Shown: in pieces, positions 1 through 9,225 of the stretch
Layout of the letters: every line of letters starts with the position of its first letter
Numbering within the stretch: position 1 is the stretch's first letter
Source of the DNA: VRUE01 sp963704505
GTDB taxonomy: Bacteria > Actinomycetota > Thermoleophilia > Solirubrobacterales > 70-9
Direction: 5' to 3'
Assembly (NCBI GenBank): GCA_963704505.1
Contig: OY969912.1
Location: 2,356,001 to 2,420,000 of the forward strand
Length of the DNA stretch: 64,000 bases
The notes under the pieces: model-generated
The model's input: the letters and a program-made list of their open reading frames with translations, nothing else
Database searches by the model: none
What the model was told of the DNA's origin: nothing
Translations under genes and position numbers: made by a program

Positions 1-1
1 T

Positions 2-280
2 CCGAGGCGCCTCTCGGCGCAGCTCTACATGTTCTCGGAGAGCCTCGACCCGGTCGAGGCCTCAAATCGAATCCTCGATTGCGACGCGGTTCTCTTCACC
101 GAAACCTTCCCAGCGGACCTGGCGAAGGTCGCCGACCGCCTAGACCTCAAGCTCGACGAGCGCCACGAGCGTCGCTTCGGCGATCCGGTCGAGCCGACCG
201 AGCGTGACCTAATGACACTCCGCAAGCGCCTTTCTCGCGAGTACGAGATGATCGAAAGAGTCCGCGATCGGCTGGCTTGA
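2..280 (+). CDS. sulfotransferase-like protein, C-terminal fragment
   Basis: The frame is open from the window edge to TGA at 278-280, so this is the last ~92 residues of a gene that begins upstream. The tail (LYMFSESLDP, then a segment around VLFTETFPADL, then an Arg/Glu-rich helix ending in RVRDRLA) resembles the C-terminus of actinobacterial sulfotransferase-family proteins, which move sulfate from PAPS to a sugar or other acceptor. The catalytic P-loop would lie outside the window and cannot be checked. It sits directly ahead of polysaccharide genes, which fits sugar sulfation. The family call is from tail resemblance only. Confidence 0.5.
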   Translation, partial: PRRLSAQLYMFSESLDPVEASNRILDCDAVLFTETFPADLAKVADRLDLKLDERHERRFGDPVEPTERDLMTLRKRLSREYEMIERVRDRLA

Positions 281-358
281 CGGCCCGCTTCCGCTTGCAA
301 GAACGACACCGCGCGGCCGTTGTCTTGGAGAGGTGCACAGCCCCCCGAGAACCCCAAG

Positions 359-2176
359 ATGACCACCGAACCCTCAGCCTCCGCCGCGAGCGAAACGAAC
401 GCCGAGTCGAACCGGGCAGATCTCCGGTTCCTGGTCGGCGGCCACACGGGGACCGTCGGCGCGATCGCCTTCAGCGCCGTCATCGCCGGCTTCGCCGAAG
501 CCGCGGTGCTGGCGACAGTGGCGCAGGTAGCCGCCGCGCTGCTCTCCGGCGCGGACAGCATCCACATCGGCGTCGGGCCCCTTGACCTGACGGCAGGCAT
601 GAGTACCTTGATCTGGGCCTCCGCCGCTCTCGTGTTGGTCAGGCTGGCGCTTCTCGGCCTCAACCTCGTCCTCCAGGCCCAGCTCAGCGCGAAGGTCCAG
701 GCCGAAATCCGCGACAGGCTCTTCGGCGCGTTCACCCACGCATCGTGGGGCGTGCAGTCCCGGGATGCCGAGGGTCATCTCCAGGAGATGCTGACCAGCC
801 AGGCGCTGCAGGCGAGCTGGGGGACGATCCAGGTCGGGGCGCTGATCAGCGCTGTCTTCACCTTCGTCGTGCTGCTCATCTCCGCCATGCTGCTGAACGT
901 CATCGCCGCCGCTCTGGTCATCGTCGTCTCGGGCGTGATCTGGGCCCTGCTGAGACCGCTCAGCGCGCTCGGCCAACGACGCTCGAAAGAACTCTCTCAG
1001 GCCCAGATGAACTACGCCGGGGGTGTCGGGGAGGCCGTGCGCCTGGCGGAAGAGAGCCATGTGTTCGGCGTCACCTTCCGCCAACGGGAGGCGCTCGAAA
1101 GGCTGGTGAAGGCGACCGAGGGGCTGGTCTTCCGCTCGGGACTCGTCAACCGCTTTGCCCCGATGCTCTTCCAGAGCTTGATCTACCTGACCGTAGTGGC
1201 GGGCCTCGGGGCGCTCTACTGGACCGGCGCCGGTGCGGTCGCCTCGCTTGGCGCCGTCGTGCTGCTTCTGATCAGGGCAGGGACCTACGGGCAGCAGATC
1301 CAGGGTTGCTACCAGCTGATCCGCCAGGCGCTTCCATTCGTCGAGCGGCTTCGCGAGGCAACCGGACGCTACGAGGACAACCGGGTCGAGCCCGGCTCCG
1401 AGCATCTTCCCGCGATCAGCCGACTTGAATTCAAGGATGTCTCATACGCCTACCAGCCGGGCCAGCCGGTCCTACAGGGGATCGACTTCCATGTGGCCCA
1501 CGGAGAGGTGGTCGGGATCATCGGTCCATCGGGAGCCGGCAAGTCGACGATGGTCCAGCTCCTGCTCCAACTGCGCACCCCCGACGACGGCGAGTACCGA
1601 CTGAACGGAGTCCGGGCGGGCTCCTTCGCCCCGGAGGACTGGCACCGCGAGGTCGCCTACGTTCCGCAGGAGCCCCGCCTGCTCCACGCCTCCGTCGCCG
1701 ACAACATCCGGTACTTCCGCGAGATCGACGACGCGACGATCGAAAAGGCGGCGAAGATGGCCCGGGTCCACGACGAGATCGTCGGCTGGGAGAACGGCTA
1801 CGAGACGAAAGTCGGGCCTCGCGCGGACTCCGTGTCGGGCGGCCAACAGCAACGCATCTGCCTAGCCCGCGCGCTCGCGTCCAATCCGACGCTGCTCGTC
1901 CTCGACGAGCCGACGAGCGCCCTCGATCCACGCTCCGAGTCGCTGATTCAGGATTCGCTCCACGAGCTCGCCGGCGAGATCACCGTGTTCATCGTGACCC
2001 ACCGGATGTCGACCCTGACGGTGTGCGACCGGGTGATGGTGGTCGCGAACCATCAGCTCGAGGGGTTCGGGACACCCGAGGAGTTGAAAGCCACGAACCC
2101 ATACTTCCGCGCCGCCCTTGACTTCAGCACGGGGGCGCAGCCCTTCTCAGAAGCGCCCCTCAGCCCCCGGAACTGA
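359..2176 (+). CDS. ABC exporter, fused membrane and ATPase domains
   Basis: This 605-residue half-transporter has about six hydrophobic segments over residues 25-330 and a C-terminal ATPase. Walker A is GPSGAGKST near residue 389, the signature is VSGGQQQR near 491, Walker B is LLVLDEPTSALD near 511, and the switch His is in VTHR near 545. It should act as a homodimer or heterodimer in the inner membrane, moving a lipid-linked or hydrophobic substrate outward. The substrate is not readable from sequence, but the following GT17 and pyruvyl-transferase genes suggest a glycan or glycolipid. ATG at 359 is chosen; an in-frame TTG at 320 would add 13 residues. Confidence 0.85.
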   Translation: MTTEPSASAASETNAESNRADLRFLVGGHTGTVGAIAFSAVIAGFAEAAVLATVAQVAAALLSGADSIHIGVGPLDLTAGMSTLIWASAALVLVRLALLGLNLVLQAQLSAKVQAEIRDRLFGAFTHASWGVQSRDAEGHLQEMLTSQALQASWGTIQVGALISAVFTFVVLLISAMLLNVIAAALVIVVSGVIWALLRPLSALGQRRSKELSQAQMNYAGGVGEAVRLAEESHVFGVTFRQREALERLVKATEGLVFRSGLVNRFAPMLFQSLIYLTVVAGLGALYWTGAGAVASLGAVVLLLIRAGTYGQQIQGCYQLIRQALPFVERLREATGRYEDNRVEPGSEHLPAISRLEFKDVSYAYQPGQPVLQGIDFHVAHGEVVGIIGPSGAGKSTMVQLLLQLRTPDDGEYRLNGVRAGSFAPEDWHREVAYVPQEPRLLHASVADNIRYFREIDDATIEKAAKMARVHDEIVGWENGYETKVGPRADSVSGGQQQRICLARALASNPTLLVLDEPTSALDPRSESLIQDSLHELAGEITVFIVTHRMSTLTVCDRVMVVANHQLEGFGTPEELKATNPYFRAALDFSTGAQPFSEAPLSPRN

Positions 2177-2182
2177 CCCCCG

Positions 2183-3187
2183 ATGGCAGCCCCCTCCCGC
2201 ATCTTCGACTGCTTCACGTTCTACGACGAGCTCGACCTGCTCGAACTTCGGCTCGAGGTCATGGCCCCCTACGTCGACGCGATCGTTCTCGTCGAGGCGG
2301 ACAAGACGTTCAGCGGCCTGAGTAAGCCGCTCACGTTCGCGGAAAACCGGGGCCGCTTCTCAGAGTGGAGCGACAAGATCAGGCACATCGTCGTCAACGA
2401 CCCGCCTCCGTCCAGCGGCGATCGCTGGGCTGCCGAGATCCATCAGCGCAACGCCATGGTCCGCGGGCTCGAGGACGCCCAGGATCGGGATGTCATCCTC
2501 GTCTCCGACGTCGACGAAATCGTTCACCCGGAGGTGCTTCTCACCCTGCATGACGGCTGCCGGGGCCTCACCGCCCTGGAGATGCCGAGGACGTTCCGCT
2601 ATGCCAACTGGCAGCTCGACATCGATCCCTACGACAGGCTGGCCCGCGCGATTCCGTTCGGCCTCCTGTCCAGCCCCCACTACCAGCGCTGCCACGCAAT
2701 GCCCGAACGGGTGATCAAAAACAGCGGCTGCCACTTCACCACCCTCGGCGACGCCAAGGCACTGCGAGCGAAGTTCGAAAGCTACGCGCACGACAACATG
2801 GACGATGAGCGCTACAAGTCAGGGACCTACCTCGGACTGACGCACCGAATGGGGCTCGATGTGTTCTCGCGCCGCCTGATCAGCCCGCTCAGCGCTTCGC
2901 AGTTGAACTCGATCCAGCGCGAGTTCCTTCGCCTCCGACCTGACCTCTTCGAATTCGGCGCGCTGCCCCCCCGCACCGAGCGGGAGTTGTTCCGCTGGTA
3001 CGCGGGCTGGAGGGCGCGCCAGCCCGCCAGCTCAGCCGAGGTTCCGGAGTTGGACGCAACCTACGACGAACAGCGCACCAGGGTGATGAAACTGGCCGCG
3101 GCAGAGGTCGTCAGGCACTGGGTCCGGTACCTGCCCAGGAAACTGGCGAGTGTGGTCAGCTTCCAGCCCCAGATCAGAAGCAGCTGA
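2183..3187 (+). CDS. GT17-family glycosyltransferase
   Basis: The 334-residue protein has the marks of glycosyltransferase family 17: the N-terminus IFDCFTFYDELDLLELRL, the segment IVLVEADKTFSG, and the acidic metal-binding motif VSDVDEIVHPEV near residues 107-118. Family 17 is best known from eukaryotic beta-1,4-N-acetylglucosaminyltransferase III; bacterial members lie in glycan loci with mostly unknown acceptors. It starts 6 nt after the ABC exporter and its stop overlaps the next start (TGATG), so it is part of a tight operon. A clear paralogue lies on the opposite strand at 5988-6974. Confidence 0.85.
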   Translation: MAAPSRIFDCFTFYDELDLLELRLEVMAPYVDAIVLVEADKTFSGLSKPLTFAENRGRFSEWSDKIRHIVVNDPPPSSGDRWAAEIHQRNAMVRGLEDAQDRDVILVSDVDEIVHPEVLLTLHDGCRGLTALEMPRTFRYANWQLDIDPYDRLARAIPFGLLSSPHYQRCHAMPERVIKNSGCHFTTLGDAKALRAKFESYAHDNMDDERYKSGTYLGLTHRMGLDVFSRRLISPLSASQLNSIQREFLRLRPDLFEFGALPPRTERELFRWYAGWRARQPASSAEVPELDATYDEQRTRVMKLAAAEVVRHWVRYLPRKLASVVSFQPQIRSS

Positions 3188-4230
3188 TGCAGGAGCTGCG
3201 GGACCGTCTCGACTCCACATTGAGGGAGCTGATCGCCCCGGCCTCGCGGGTGGCTCTCGTCGACTGGCCGGCCTACCCGAACATCGGCGACCATCTGATC
3301 TTCCTCGGATCGCTGCAGGCATTGCGACGGATCGGCGTCGAGGTCGTCTACACCGCGGACGTCGACGGCTACGACGCCGCCGGACTGGAGGCCGCGATCG
3401 GGCGCGACGGGACGATCCTCCTCGCCGGCGGAGGCAACTTCGGCGACCGCTATCCGATCGTGCAGGGGATTCGCGAGCGGGTGATCGCGGACTTCCCGGA
3501 GGCGACGATCGTCGGCCTGCCACAGACCCTCGACTTCTCCGACCCCGCCGCGCTCCGGCGTGCGGCGGAGATCGTCGATCGCCACCCGAGCCTGCGCCTG
3601 CTCTGGCGCGATGAGGTCAGCGTCGCCGCGGCCCGCGAGGCATTCGCCGGCACCTCAAGCGAGCTGGCCCCGGATTGCGCCTTCGGCCTCGACGATCTGA
3701 GTGTCGGACAGGAGAGAGCGGTTGCGCCGCAGGTCTGGCTCTCCAGGGACGACGAGGAGCGCTCTCTCGATCGGCTCCTCCCTCCGGCGGGGCAGGCGTC
3801 GGTCCTCGCGGATTGGCGCTTCCTCCCGACCGCCTACGAGCGCTCGCCCGTCGGGCGCATCCGACGCAAAGCGATCCACGGGAGCCGGGCCGCGGCGCGA
3901 AACCCGCGCCTCACCCCCACGCTGGGGCCATGGATGCGCGCCGTCCACGAGTCGATCTCGAGGCGCCGACTGGGAGCCGGCGTTCGCATGCTGAACCTGG
4001 GCGAGGTCCTCGTCACCGATCGGCTTCATGCCCACGTTCTCGCCTTTCTGCTCGGCAAGCCGCAGGTGGTCGTCGACACCGGCTACGGAAAGATCACCTG
4101 GTTCATCGATGCCTGGACGGCCGGCGCGCCCGACTTCGTGCGCGTGCAGAGTGCGACCGAGGCCGCGGACGCCGCCGAAGCTATGCGAGCCAGCGCTTCA
4201 AGACACTCAGGGTCGACGACAACCCACTGA
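3187..4230 (+). CDS. polysaccharide pyruvyl transferase family protein
   Basis: The 347-residue protein begins with a helix and then VDWPAYPNIGDHLIFLG, followed by LLAGGGNFGDRYP and VGLPQTLDFSD. These Gly/Asn/Asp motifs define the polysaccharide pyruvyl transferase family, which adds pyruvate ketals from phosphoenolpyruvate to sugars in exopolysaccharides and cell-wall glycans. A second conserved block near the end (VTDRLHAHVLAFLLGKP) is also typical. The start overlaps the preceding GT17 stop by 1 nt, indicating coupling. Its last 50 nt overlap the convergent GT2 gene at 4181. Confidence 0.85.
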   Translation: MQELRDRLDSTLRELIAPASRVALVDWPAYPNIGDHLIFLGSLQALRRIGVEVVYTADVDGYDAAGLEAAIGRDGTILLAGGGNFGDRYPIVQGIRERVIADFPEATIVGLPQTLDFSDPAALRRAAEIVDRHPSLRLLWRDEVSVAAAREAFAGTSSELAPDCAFGLDDLSVGQERAVAPQVWLSRDDEERSLDRLLPPAGQASVLADWRFLPTAYERSPVGRIRRKAIHGSRAAARNPRLTPTLGPWMRAVHESISRRRLGAGVRMLNLGEVLVTDRLHAHVLAFLLGKPQVVVDTGYGKITWFIDAWTAGAPDFVRVQSATEAADAAEAMRASASRHSGSTTTH

Positions 4231-5023
4231 GGCCTTCGCGCCGAAGCTGCGCAAGGGCGAGGTGGACGGGCGCGACGCCGAGGAAGAGGACCGCCTTCGC
4301 CCGTTCGCCGCGCAGCCTCCAGTAGCGCTTGGTCGTGGCTCGCAGCCTTGACGCCTGGGCGTCCAACGCGTAGTTCGAGCGGCCGCTCGAGGAAGGGTGG
4401 TGGTCATTGACCGCCTTCGGGCAGTCCTGGATCGAGAAGCCGGCAGCGAGAGCCGCGTATGACAAATCGACCTCATCCGATCCGTAGCGCAGGTGCTCGT
4501 CGAATTCGACCGTGTCGAACAGGGCGCTCGGCCAGAGCGCCGCGTTGATGACCACGGTGTGGAGCTCGTCGCCGGCGCGGTAATCGCGCCGCTGGAAACC
4601 GAGGAAGTCGACGTCGTGCGGGGTCACCAGCTCGCCATTGTTCAGCTCGCGCCCGGTGACGATCGTCCGGGGCCGGTGCGCCTCATCGACCGCCGCCAGG
4701 CAGCGCTCCGCCTCGGCGATGAAATCCGCGCCGACCCGCGCGTCGTCATCCAGGAAGAGGACCCAGGCAGTATCGACCGCGCGCACCGCCGCGTTTCGAT
4801 TGGCGCCCAGCCCGCTCCCGGGGCCTTGCTGCCATCGGCAGCTCGGATTCGCGCGGAACTCGGTTGGCTCGACTGCCTGCCCGTCCTCGGAGACGACGAC
4901 GCTGGCGCCGGGCGCATTCCGCAGCACCGACCCGATCGCGTCATGCAGGTCCTCAGGACGATCCCTCGTGCAGATGCAGACGGTGAGGTCAGGCGCCAAT
5001 GCCAAAGGACCCCCCTTGGTCAC
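4181..5023 (-). CDS. GT2-family glycosyltransferase
   Basis: The 280-residue GT-A fold enzyme has LTVCICTRDRPEDLHDAI near residues 13-30, the metal-binding WVLFLDDDARV, and an acceptor-side region with FDEHLRYGSDEVDLSY. Family 2 enzymes transfer a sugar from a nucleotide sugar to a growing glycan on the cytoplasmic face. The GTG start at 5023 is chosen because it forms a GTGA overlap with the stop of the upstream GT2 gene and precedes the conserved strand by about a dozen residues. An in-frame start at 5215 would read far into the neighbour. Its 3' end overlaps the convergent pyruvyl-transferase gene by 50 nt. Confidence 0.8.
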   Translation of the reverse strand: MTKGGPLALAPDLTVCICTRDRPEDLHDAIGSVLRNAPGASVVVSEDGQAVEPTEFRANPSCRWQQGPGSGLGANRNAAVRAVDTAWVLFLDDDARVGADFIAEAERCLAAVDEAHRPRTIVTGRELNNGELVTPHDVDFLGFQRRDYRAGDELHTVVINAALWPSALFDTVEFDEHLRYGSDEVDLSYAALAAGFSIQDCPKAVNDHHPSSSGRSNYALDAQASRLRATTKRYWRLRGERAKAVLFLGVAPVHLALAQLRREGLSGLSSTLSVLKRWLA

Positions 5024-5991
5024 CCGGTGGCACCGGGGGTTCCGCCACGGAAGGTCGACCAGCCGGCCCAGCGACCCTGCAGCGTGGCGAAGAACCGGCG
5101 CCACGAATGCTCGCGAGTGCCGCGCAGGGAGGTGAAGGCGCAGTGGACCAGCCCGGGCGAGGACCCCCTCCCCACCGCGACCGCCCAGAGGGCGAAAACC
5201 GCGCGACGGTGCCACGGCAGGTACTCGAGCAGCGCCAGGGTCTCGTTATGAACCGCGTCGACCTGACGGTCGTGGGAGAACTCCTGCCGCGCATCGCCCT
5301 GGGGCCGCTCGGCAGGCCGATGCTCGACGGTGACGGCGGGGTCGTACACGAGGCGTCCGCCACTCCCCCGGATCGCGAGGCTGAGCTTGAGGTCGTTGTG
5401 GACCTGGGCTCCATCCCCACGCAGGCGAGCGTCGAACCCATGCTCGCTGAGGGCGCGCTTTCGGAAGGCCATGTTGACGCCCTTGAGCACGTCGACGTCC
5501 CGCGCCGACCCACGGCCCCGATGGTGATTGCCGATCACCTTCCCGTTCCAGTGAACCCTTCCGACCTCGGTCTCCAGGGGCTCGTCGGCGAGCGCGGCGA
5601 TCACATCACGACCGCCGACGCCGGCGACGCCCGGGTCGGCGAAGTGGGTCTGGATCGACTCGAGCCAGCCCGGATGGGGCGCGGCGTCATCGTCGGTGAT
5701 CGCCACCAAATCCGCGTGAGCCGCCTCGCAACCCGCGGACAACGCTCCGACCTGCCCGGGAACGCTGACCAGCTCCTCGCGCAAGGGAATCCGAGCCTGC
5801 TTCTTGACCTCCTCGATCAGGGCGCGGGTGGGAGCGTCGTCCTCCCTGGCGACCACGACGACATCGTCGGGCCGGCGGATCTGGCCCGCCAGCGCCTCGA
5901 GGCACGGTGCCAGCGACTCCGGCCTGCCGTAGCTCGGAACCACCACGGCGATCCTGACCCCGTTTTGCGTCGCCGCCGAGGGCGCCGTCAT
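5020..5991 (-). CDS. GT2-family glycosyltransferase
   Basis: The 323-residue protein has a standard GT2 N-terminal domain: RIAVVVPSYGRPESL at the start, LVAITDDDAAPHPGWL carrying the DDD metal-binding site, and VLKGVNMAFRKRAL as the second nucleotide-binding segment. The Asp-rich part GDGAQVHNDLKLS resembles an ED-type acceptor motif. The last ~80 residues hold a hydrophobic patch that may touch the membrane. The start overlaps the upstream GT17 stop (ATGA), and the stop overlaps the next GT2 start, so three transferases are coupled in a row. Confidence 0.85.
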   Translation of the reverse strand: MTAPSAATQNGVRIAVVVPSYGRPESLAPCLEALAGQIRRPDDVVVVAREDDAPTRALIEEVKKQARIPLREELVSVPGQVGALSAGCEAAHADLVAITDDDAAPHPGWLESIQTHFADPGVAGVGGRDVIAALADEPLETEVGRVHWNGKVIGNHHRGRGSARDVDVLKGVNMAFRKRALSEHGFDARLRGDGAQVHNDLKLSLAIRGSGGRLVYDPAVTVEHRPAERPQGDARQEFSHDRQVDAVHNETLALLEYLPWHRRAVFALWAVAVGRGSSPGLVHCAFTSLRGTREHSWRRFFATLQGRWAGWSTFRGGTPGATG

Positions 5992-6974
5992 TTGATCCTT
6001 TCCCGGACCTTGCGCGCGCCCCTCCGGGGGACCCGCCAGGCCCAGTGCCGCGCCAGCTCCGCTCCGGCTCTCGTGGCGACGGCCGGCATGCGGGCGTCAT
6101 ACGCATCGTCCAGCTCGGGAACGAGCGTGGACTCCTGGGGCTGTCGGGCTCGCCAACCCGCGTACCAGCGGAAGAGCTCGCGCCTGTGACGGGCCGGGAG
6201 ATCCCGGAAGTCGAAGAAATCAGGTCGCATCCGGAGGAGAGCCCGCTGGGTGGCGCACAGGGAGGCGGGCGGCACAACGGAGACCAGATCACGGGAGAAG
6301 ACATCGACCCCCATGCGCTGGGAGCGGCTCAAGAATGCGTTCGACTTCTGCCTCTCGGTGTCCATCTCCGAGTGGGCGTAATTCTCGAACTTCGCGACCA
6401 CCCCCTCGACGCCGCCGAGCGTCGTGTAATGACGACCGGCGTCGAGGATCGCTCGGTCGGGCTTCGTGTGGTTTCGCTGATCGTGCGGGTGCTCGACCGC
6501 CGCGTAGGGCATCGCCCGGGCGGCCTGCGCGAACGTGCCGGTCGGCAGCATCCAGTTCGCGAACCGGAAGGTGCTGTACATCTCGAGCCCGACCAGACAG
6601 TCCACGCCCATGGCCAGGGTCGCCAGAACCTCCGGGTGGACGATCTCGTCGACGTCGGAGACGAGGATGACGTCGTCGGCAGCCACGCCCTCGAGGCCGC
6701 GAAGCAGGGAGTTCCTCTGGTGCACCTCCGCCGCCCAGCGGTTCTCGCTCGGAGGGGGCATGTCGTCGACGACGACATGGGTGATCTGGTCCGACCACTC
6801 GGCGAAACGATCCCGATTGCGCTCGAAATGCAGCGGCTTCTCGGCGCCGCTGAACGTCGTCGCCGCCTCGACCAGGACGAACCGATCGACAAATGACGAG
6901 CTCGACGCAAGCCGCAGCTCGAGCAGCTCGAGCTCGTCGTTGAAGGTGAAGCAATCGAAGAGCTTGGGACTCAT
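5988..6974 (-). CDS. GT17-family glycosyltransferase, second copy
   Basis: The 328-residue protein is a close paralogue of the product of 2183-3187. It shares LFDCFTFNDELELLELRL at the N-terminus, ILVSDVDEIVHPEVL in the middle and RELFRWYAGWRARQP near the C-terminus. Conservation of the DVDE metal site suggests both are active. The pair lies in opposite orientation about 2.8 kb apart, each inside its own operon. Here the gene is translationally coupled to two GT2 genes downstream. Acceptor and donor are unknown. Confidence 0.85.
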   Translation of the reverse strand: MSPKLFDCFTFNDELELLELRLASSSSFVDRFVLVEAATTFSGAEKPLHFERNRDRFAEWSDQITHVVVDDMPPPSENRWAAEVHQRNSLLRGLEGVAADDVILVSDVDEIVHPEVLATLAMGVDCLVGLEMYSTFRFANWMLPTGTFAQAARAMPYAAVEHPHDQRNHTKPDRAILDAGRHYTTLGGVEGVVAKFENYAHSEMDTERQKSNAFLSRSQRMGVDVFSRDLVSVVPPASLCATQRALLRMRPDFFDFRDLPARHRRELFRWYAGWRARQPQESTLVPELDDAYDARMPAVATRAGAELARHWAWRVPRRGARKVRERIK

Positions 6975-7001
6975 AGGGTCGGGCGCTGGGACGACTGCTG
7001 A

Positions 7002-8087
7002 TCAACGACCGTCATCGGGGCCTTCTTCCAGCAGGTCGCGGACGAATTCCGTGACTCTCCGGCGCTGATGCTCGAAGTCGAAAAGCGGCAGCCCATCGGG
7101 TATCGAACCGCGACGCGAGGCCACATCGCCGGCGCTGAGCCCCGCCATCAGTACTGCCAGCTCGGACACGAATCGGTCGTCCCACGGCGCCTCCCCCGCC
7201 AGACGCCAGATCCAGCCGTCGTCGAGGTCATAGGCCATCGGTATCCGCCCGGTGACGATCGGAAGGCGGGAGGCGACGTACTCGCTGACCTTCGTCGTGT
7301 ATCGGAACGAGCCGACGCCGTCGAGGCTCTGCGGGAGGCTGCCGACGTCCATCGCCGACAGGTAGCCGGGGACCGCCTCGCGTGGGACGCGACCGACGAG
7401 ATGGACGCGGCCTTCGACCTCCTCGCCCGCCCTCTCTCGGAGGCGGTCCAACCCCGAGCCGTCGCCGACGATGACCACGTGAACGTCATCCCGGTCGACC
7501 CTCAGGACCGCCTCGACGAGCTCCGCCCCGTAGCAGTAGCCGACGGCGTCCGTCCACTTCAGGGAACCGACGATGCCGAAGACGATCGCCTCGTCAGGAA
7601 TCCCGAGCTCATGGCGAATGCGCGCGCGGTCATCGACCGAGACCGCCGGCGCCCAGCCGGCGGCGGTCATCGCACGGGGGGCGCCGAAGGTAAGTGCGCG
7701 GCCGGCGAGATACGGCGTCCAGCCGATGAAGCCGGCGCTGAAACGGCAGAGGAGCCTCTCGTAGACACCGGCGATCGGAGCGAGGACGGGATGTTGAATC
7801 GCGATGAACGGCCCCACGGCATCCCCGCTCGAGACCACGTAGGGAACACCGGCGAGCAGCCTCGCCAGGATCACGGCCAGCCCCCCGGCGAAACCCGTCC
7901 CCTCCATCACGACCAGCCGAGGGCGCCGGCGAATGAGCGTCCCGAGGAGTCGCGCCGCCGACCCGATCTTGCTGCCGCGATCGAAGGGGAGCGCCTCCGC
8001 ATCGAGCGAGCCGAGCAGCGCGGCGATCCGATCCTCGTCCCCATGACCGGAACCCTGCGTGGCGAAATACAGGACCGGCTCAGTCAC
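7002..8087 (-). CDS. GT4-family glycosyltransferase
   Basis: The 361-residue GT-B enzyme begins VTEPVLYFATQGSGHGDEDR, then a domain with LVVMEGTGFAGGLAVIL, a linker, and a C-terminal domain with FGIVGSLKWTDAVGY, VVIVGDGSGLDRLRERA and the donor-site stretch VGSFRYTTKVSEYVASRLP. The GTG start at 8087 is chosen: it overlaps the upstream stop by 8 nt and begins at the conserved first strand. The usual EAMACG-type Glu motif is replaced by a KVSEYVA stretch. It is one of a run of co-directional glycosyltransferases. Confidence 0.8.
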   Translation of the reverse strand: MTEPVLYFATQGSGHGDEDRIAALLGSLDAEALPFDRGSKIGSAARLLGTLIRRRPRLVVMEGTGFAGGLAVILARLLAGVPYVVSSGDAVGPFIAIQHPVLAPIAGVYERLLCRFSAGFIGWTPYLAGRALTFGAPRAMTAAGWAPAVSVDDRARIRHELGIPDEAIVFGIVGSLKWTDAVGYCYGAELVEAVLRVDRDDVHVVIVGDGSGLDRLRERAGEEVEGRVHLVGRVPREAVPGYLSAMDVGSLPQSLDGVGSFRYTTKVSEYVASRLPIVTGRIPMAYDLDDGWIWRLAGEAPWDDRFVSELAVLMAGLSAGDVASRRGSIPDGLPLFDFEHQRRRVTEFVRDLLEEGPDDGR

Positions 8088-9225
8088 GGGAGACCTCCCG
8101 GTAGAGCTCGACGTAGCGCTCCACGACCCGGGCCCAGGAATGCTCGAGGCTCTCGGCGCGCGCTGCCTGCCCCATGTCCACGAGAAGTCGCCGATCCGAG
8201 CCAAGTTGCTGAAGTCGACCGCGGATCCCGACCGGGTCGCGATCGATGAACCAGCCGTTGACGCCATCGCGGAGCAGATCCTCGACACCGTTGACGCGTG
8301 TGACCAGCAGCGCGAGCCCCGATGCAGCGGCCTCATAGGAGACGAGTGAGAAGGTCTCATAAGCGGTGGGCAGAACGAAGACATCCGCCTTCCGGTAGTA
8401 GGAGGCGACGTCCTCGGTAGCTCCGACGAACTCGACGCGGTCGCCAACTCCGACGCTCTCGGCGATCTCGGCATAACGGCCCGCGTCCCCGTCTCCGACC
8501 ACCGTCAACGAGCTGCCGGCACTGCCGTGGAGGGCTTCGATCGCCGGTTTCAGCCCCTTGCGCTCCCACTCGCCGCCGACGAAGAGCGCACGCAGGCCGC
8601 TGTCGCCATCCCGATTTCGCTCAGGTGGGCCGGCGGGTCGGAAGGTGTCGGTGTCGACGCCGTTCGGGATCACGACGGTTCGATTGCGCATCGTCGGGAA
8701 ATGAGCGTTCAGCTCGCGTGCGACGCCGGCAGAGACCCCGACCAGGCGGCCGGCCTTGGCCGGCCGGTAGCACCAGCGCTCGCCCAGTCGGCTGAGAATC
8801 GCGGCGAAACGGGCGTTCAGCCGGTAGGCGAGCCCACCGCGAGATACCCGGGAGAAACCCTCGACGCCGGCGGCGGCGTGATGGCAATAGTGCACCGTTC
8901 GGATATCGGCGCGGTTGAGGACGATCGCCCCGGTCGAGTGGATGACGCCCCGCCCGCGCAGACGCAGAAGTAGGGACGCGACGAGGAGAAAGCAGGGGTA
9001 GGCGAGGACGAACGGGCGCGACGGCCCGGGCACCCTTATCCAGTGGAGGTTGGGGTGCGCAGGGATGACACAGGACCAGGACAGAACCGTGACCCGGTGC
9101 CCCGCGTCGAGCAGCCCATCTATGAGCTCGACGAGCTGGCGCTCCATCCCACCGACCGGCCCGATGTCATTGGCGACGATCGTCGTCTGGAGCGACGCGC
9201 CGGAGTCGGAAGGCACTGCGCTCAA
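8080..9225 (-). CDS. GT4-family glycosyltransferase
   Basis: The 381-residue GT-B protein has the glycine-rich N-terminal loop NDIGPVGGMERQLVELIDGL, IPNGVDTDTFRP at the domain junction, ALFVGGEWERKGL, and the donor-site segment VLPTAYETFSLVSYEAAASG with the conserved Glu pair. This is a retaining GT4 enzyme using a nucleotide sugar. A hydrophobic stretch near residues 75-90 could aid membrane contact. ATG at 9225 overlaps the stop of the upstream polymerase-like gene (ATGA), so it is probably translated from the same transcript. Confidence 0.88.
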   Translation of the reverse strand: MSAVPSDSGASLQTTIVANDIGPVGGMERQLVELIDGLLDAGHRVTVLSWSCVIPAHPNLHWIRVPGPSRPFVLAYPCFLLVASLLLRLRGRGVIHSTGAIVLNRADIRTVHYCHHAAAGVEGFSRVSRGGLAYRLNARFAAILSRLGERWCYRPAKAGRLVGVSAGVARELNAHFPTMRNRTVVIPNGVDTDTFRPAGPPERNRDGDSGLRALFVGGEWERKGLKPAIEALHGSAGSSLTVVGDGDAGRYAEIAESVGVGDRVEFVGATEDVASYYRKADVFVLPTAYETFSLVSYEAAASGLALLVTRVNGVEDLLRDGVNGWFIDRDPVGIRGRLQQLGSDRRLLVDMGQAARAESLEHSWARVVERYVELYREVSRD

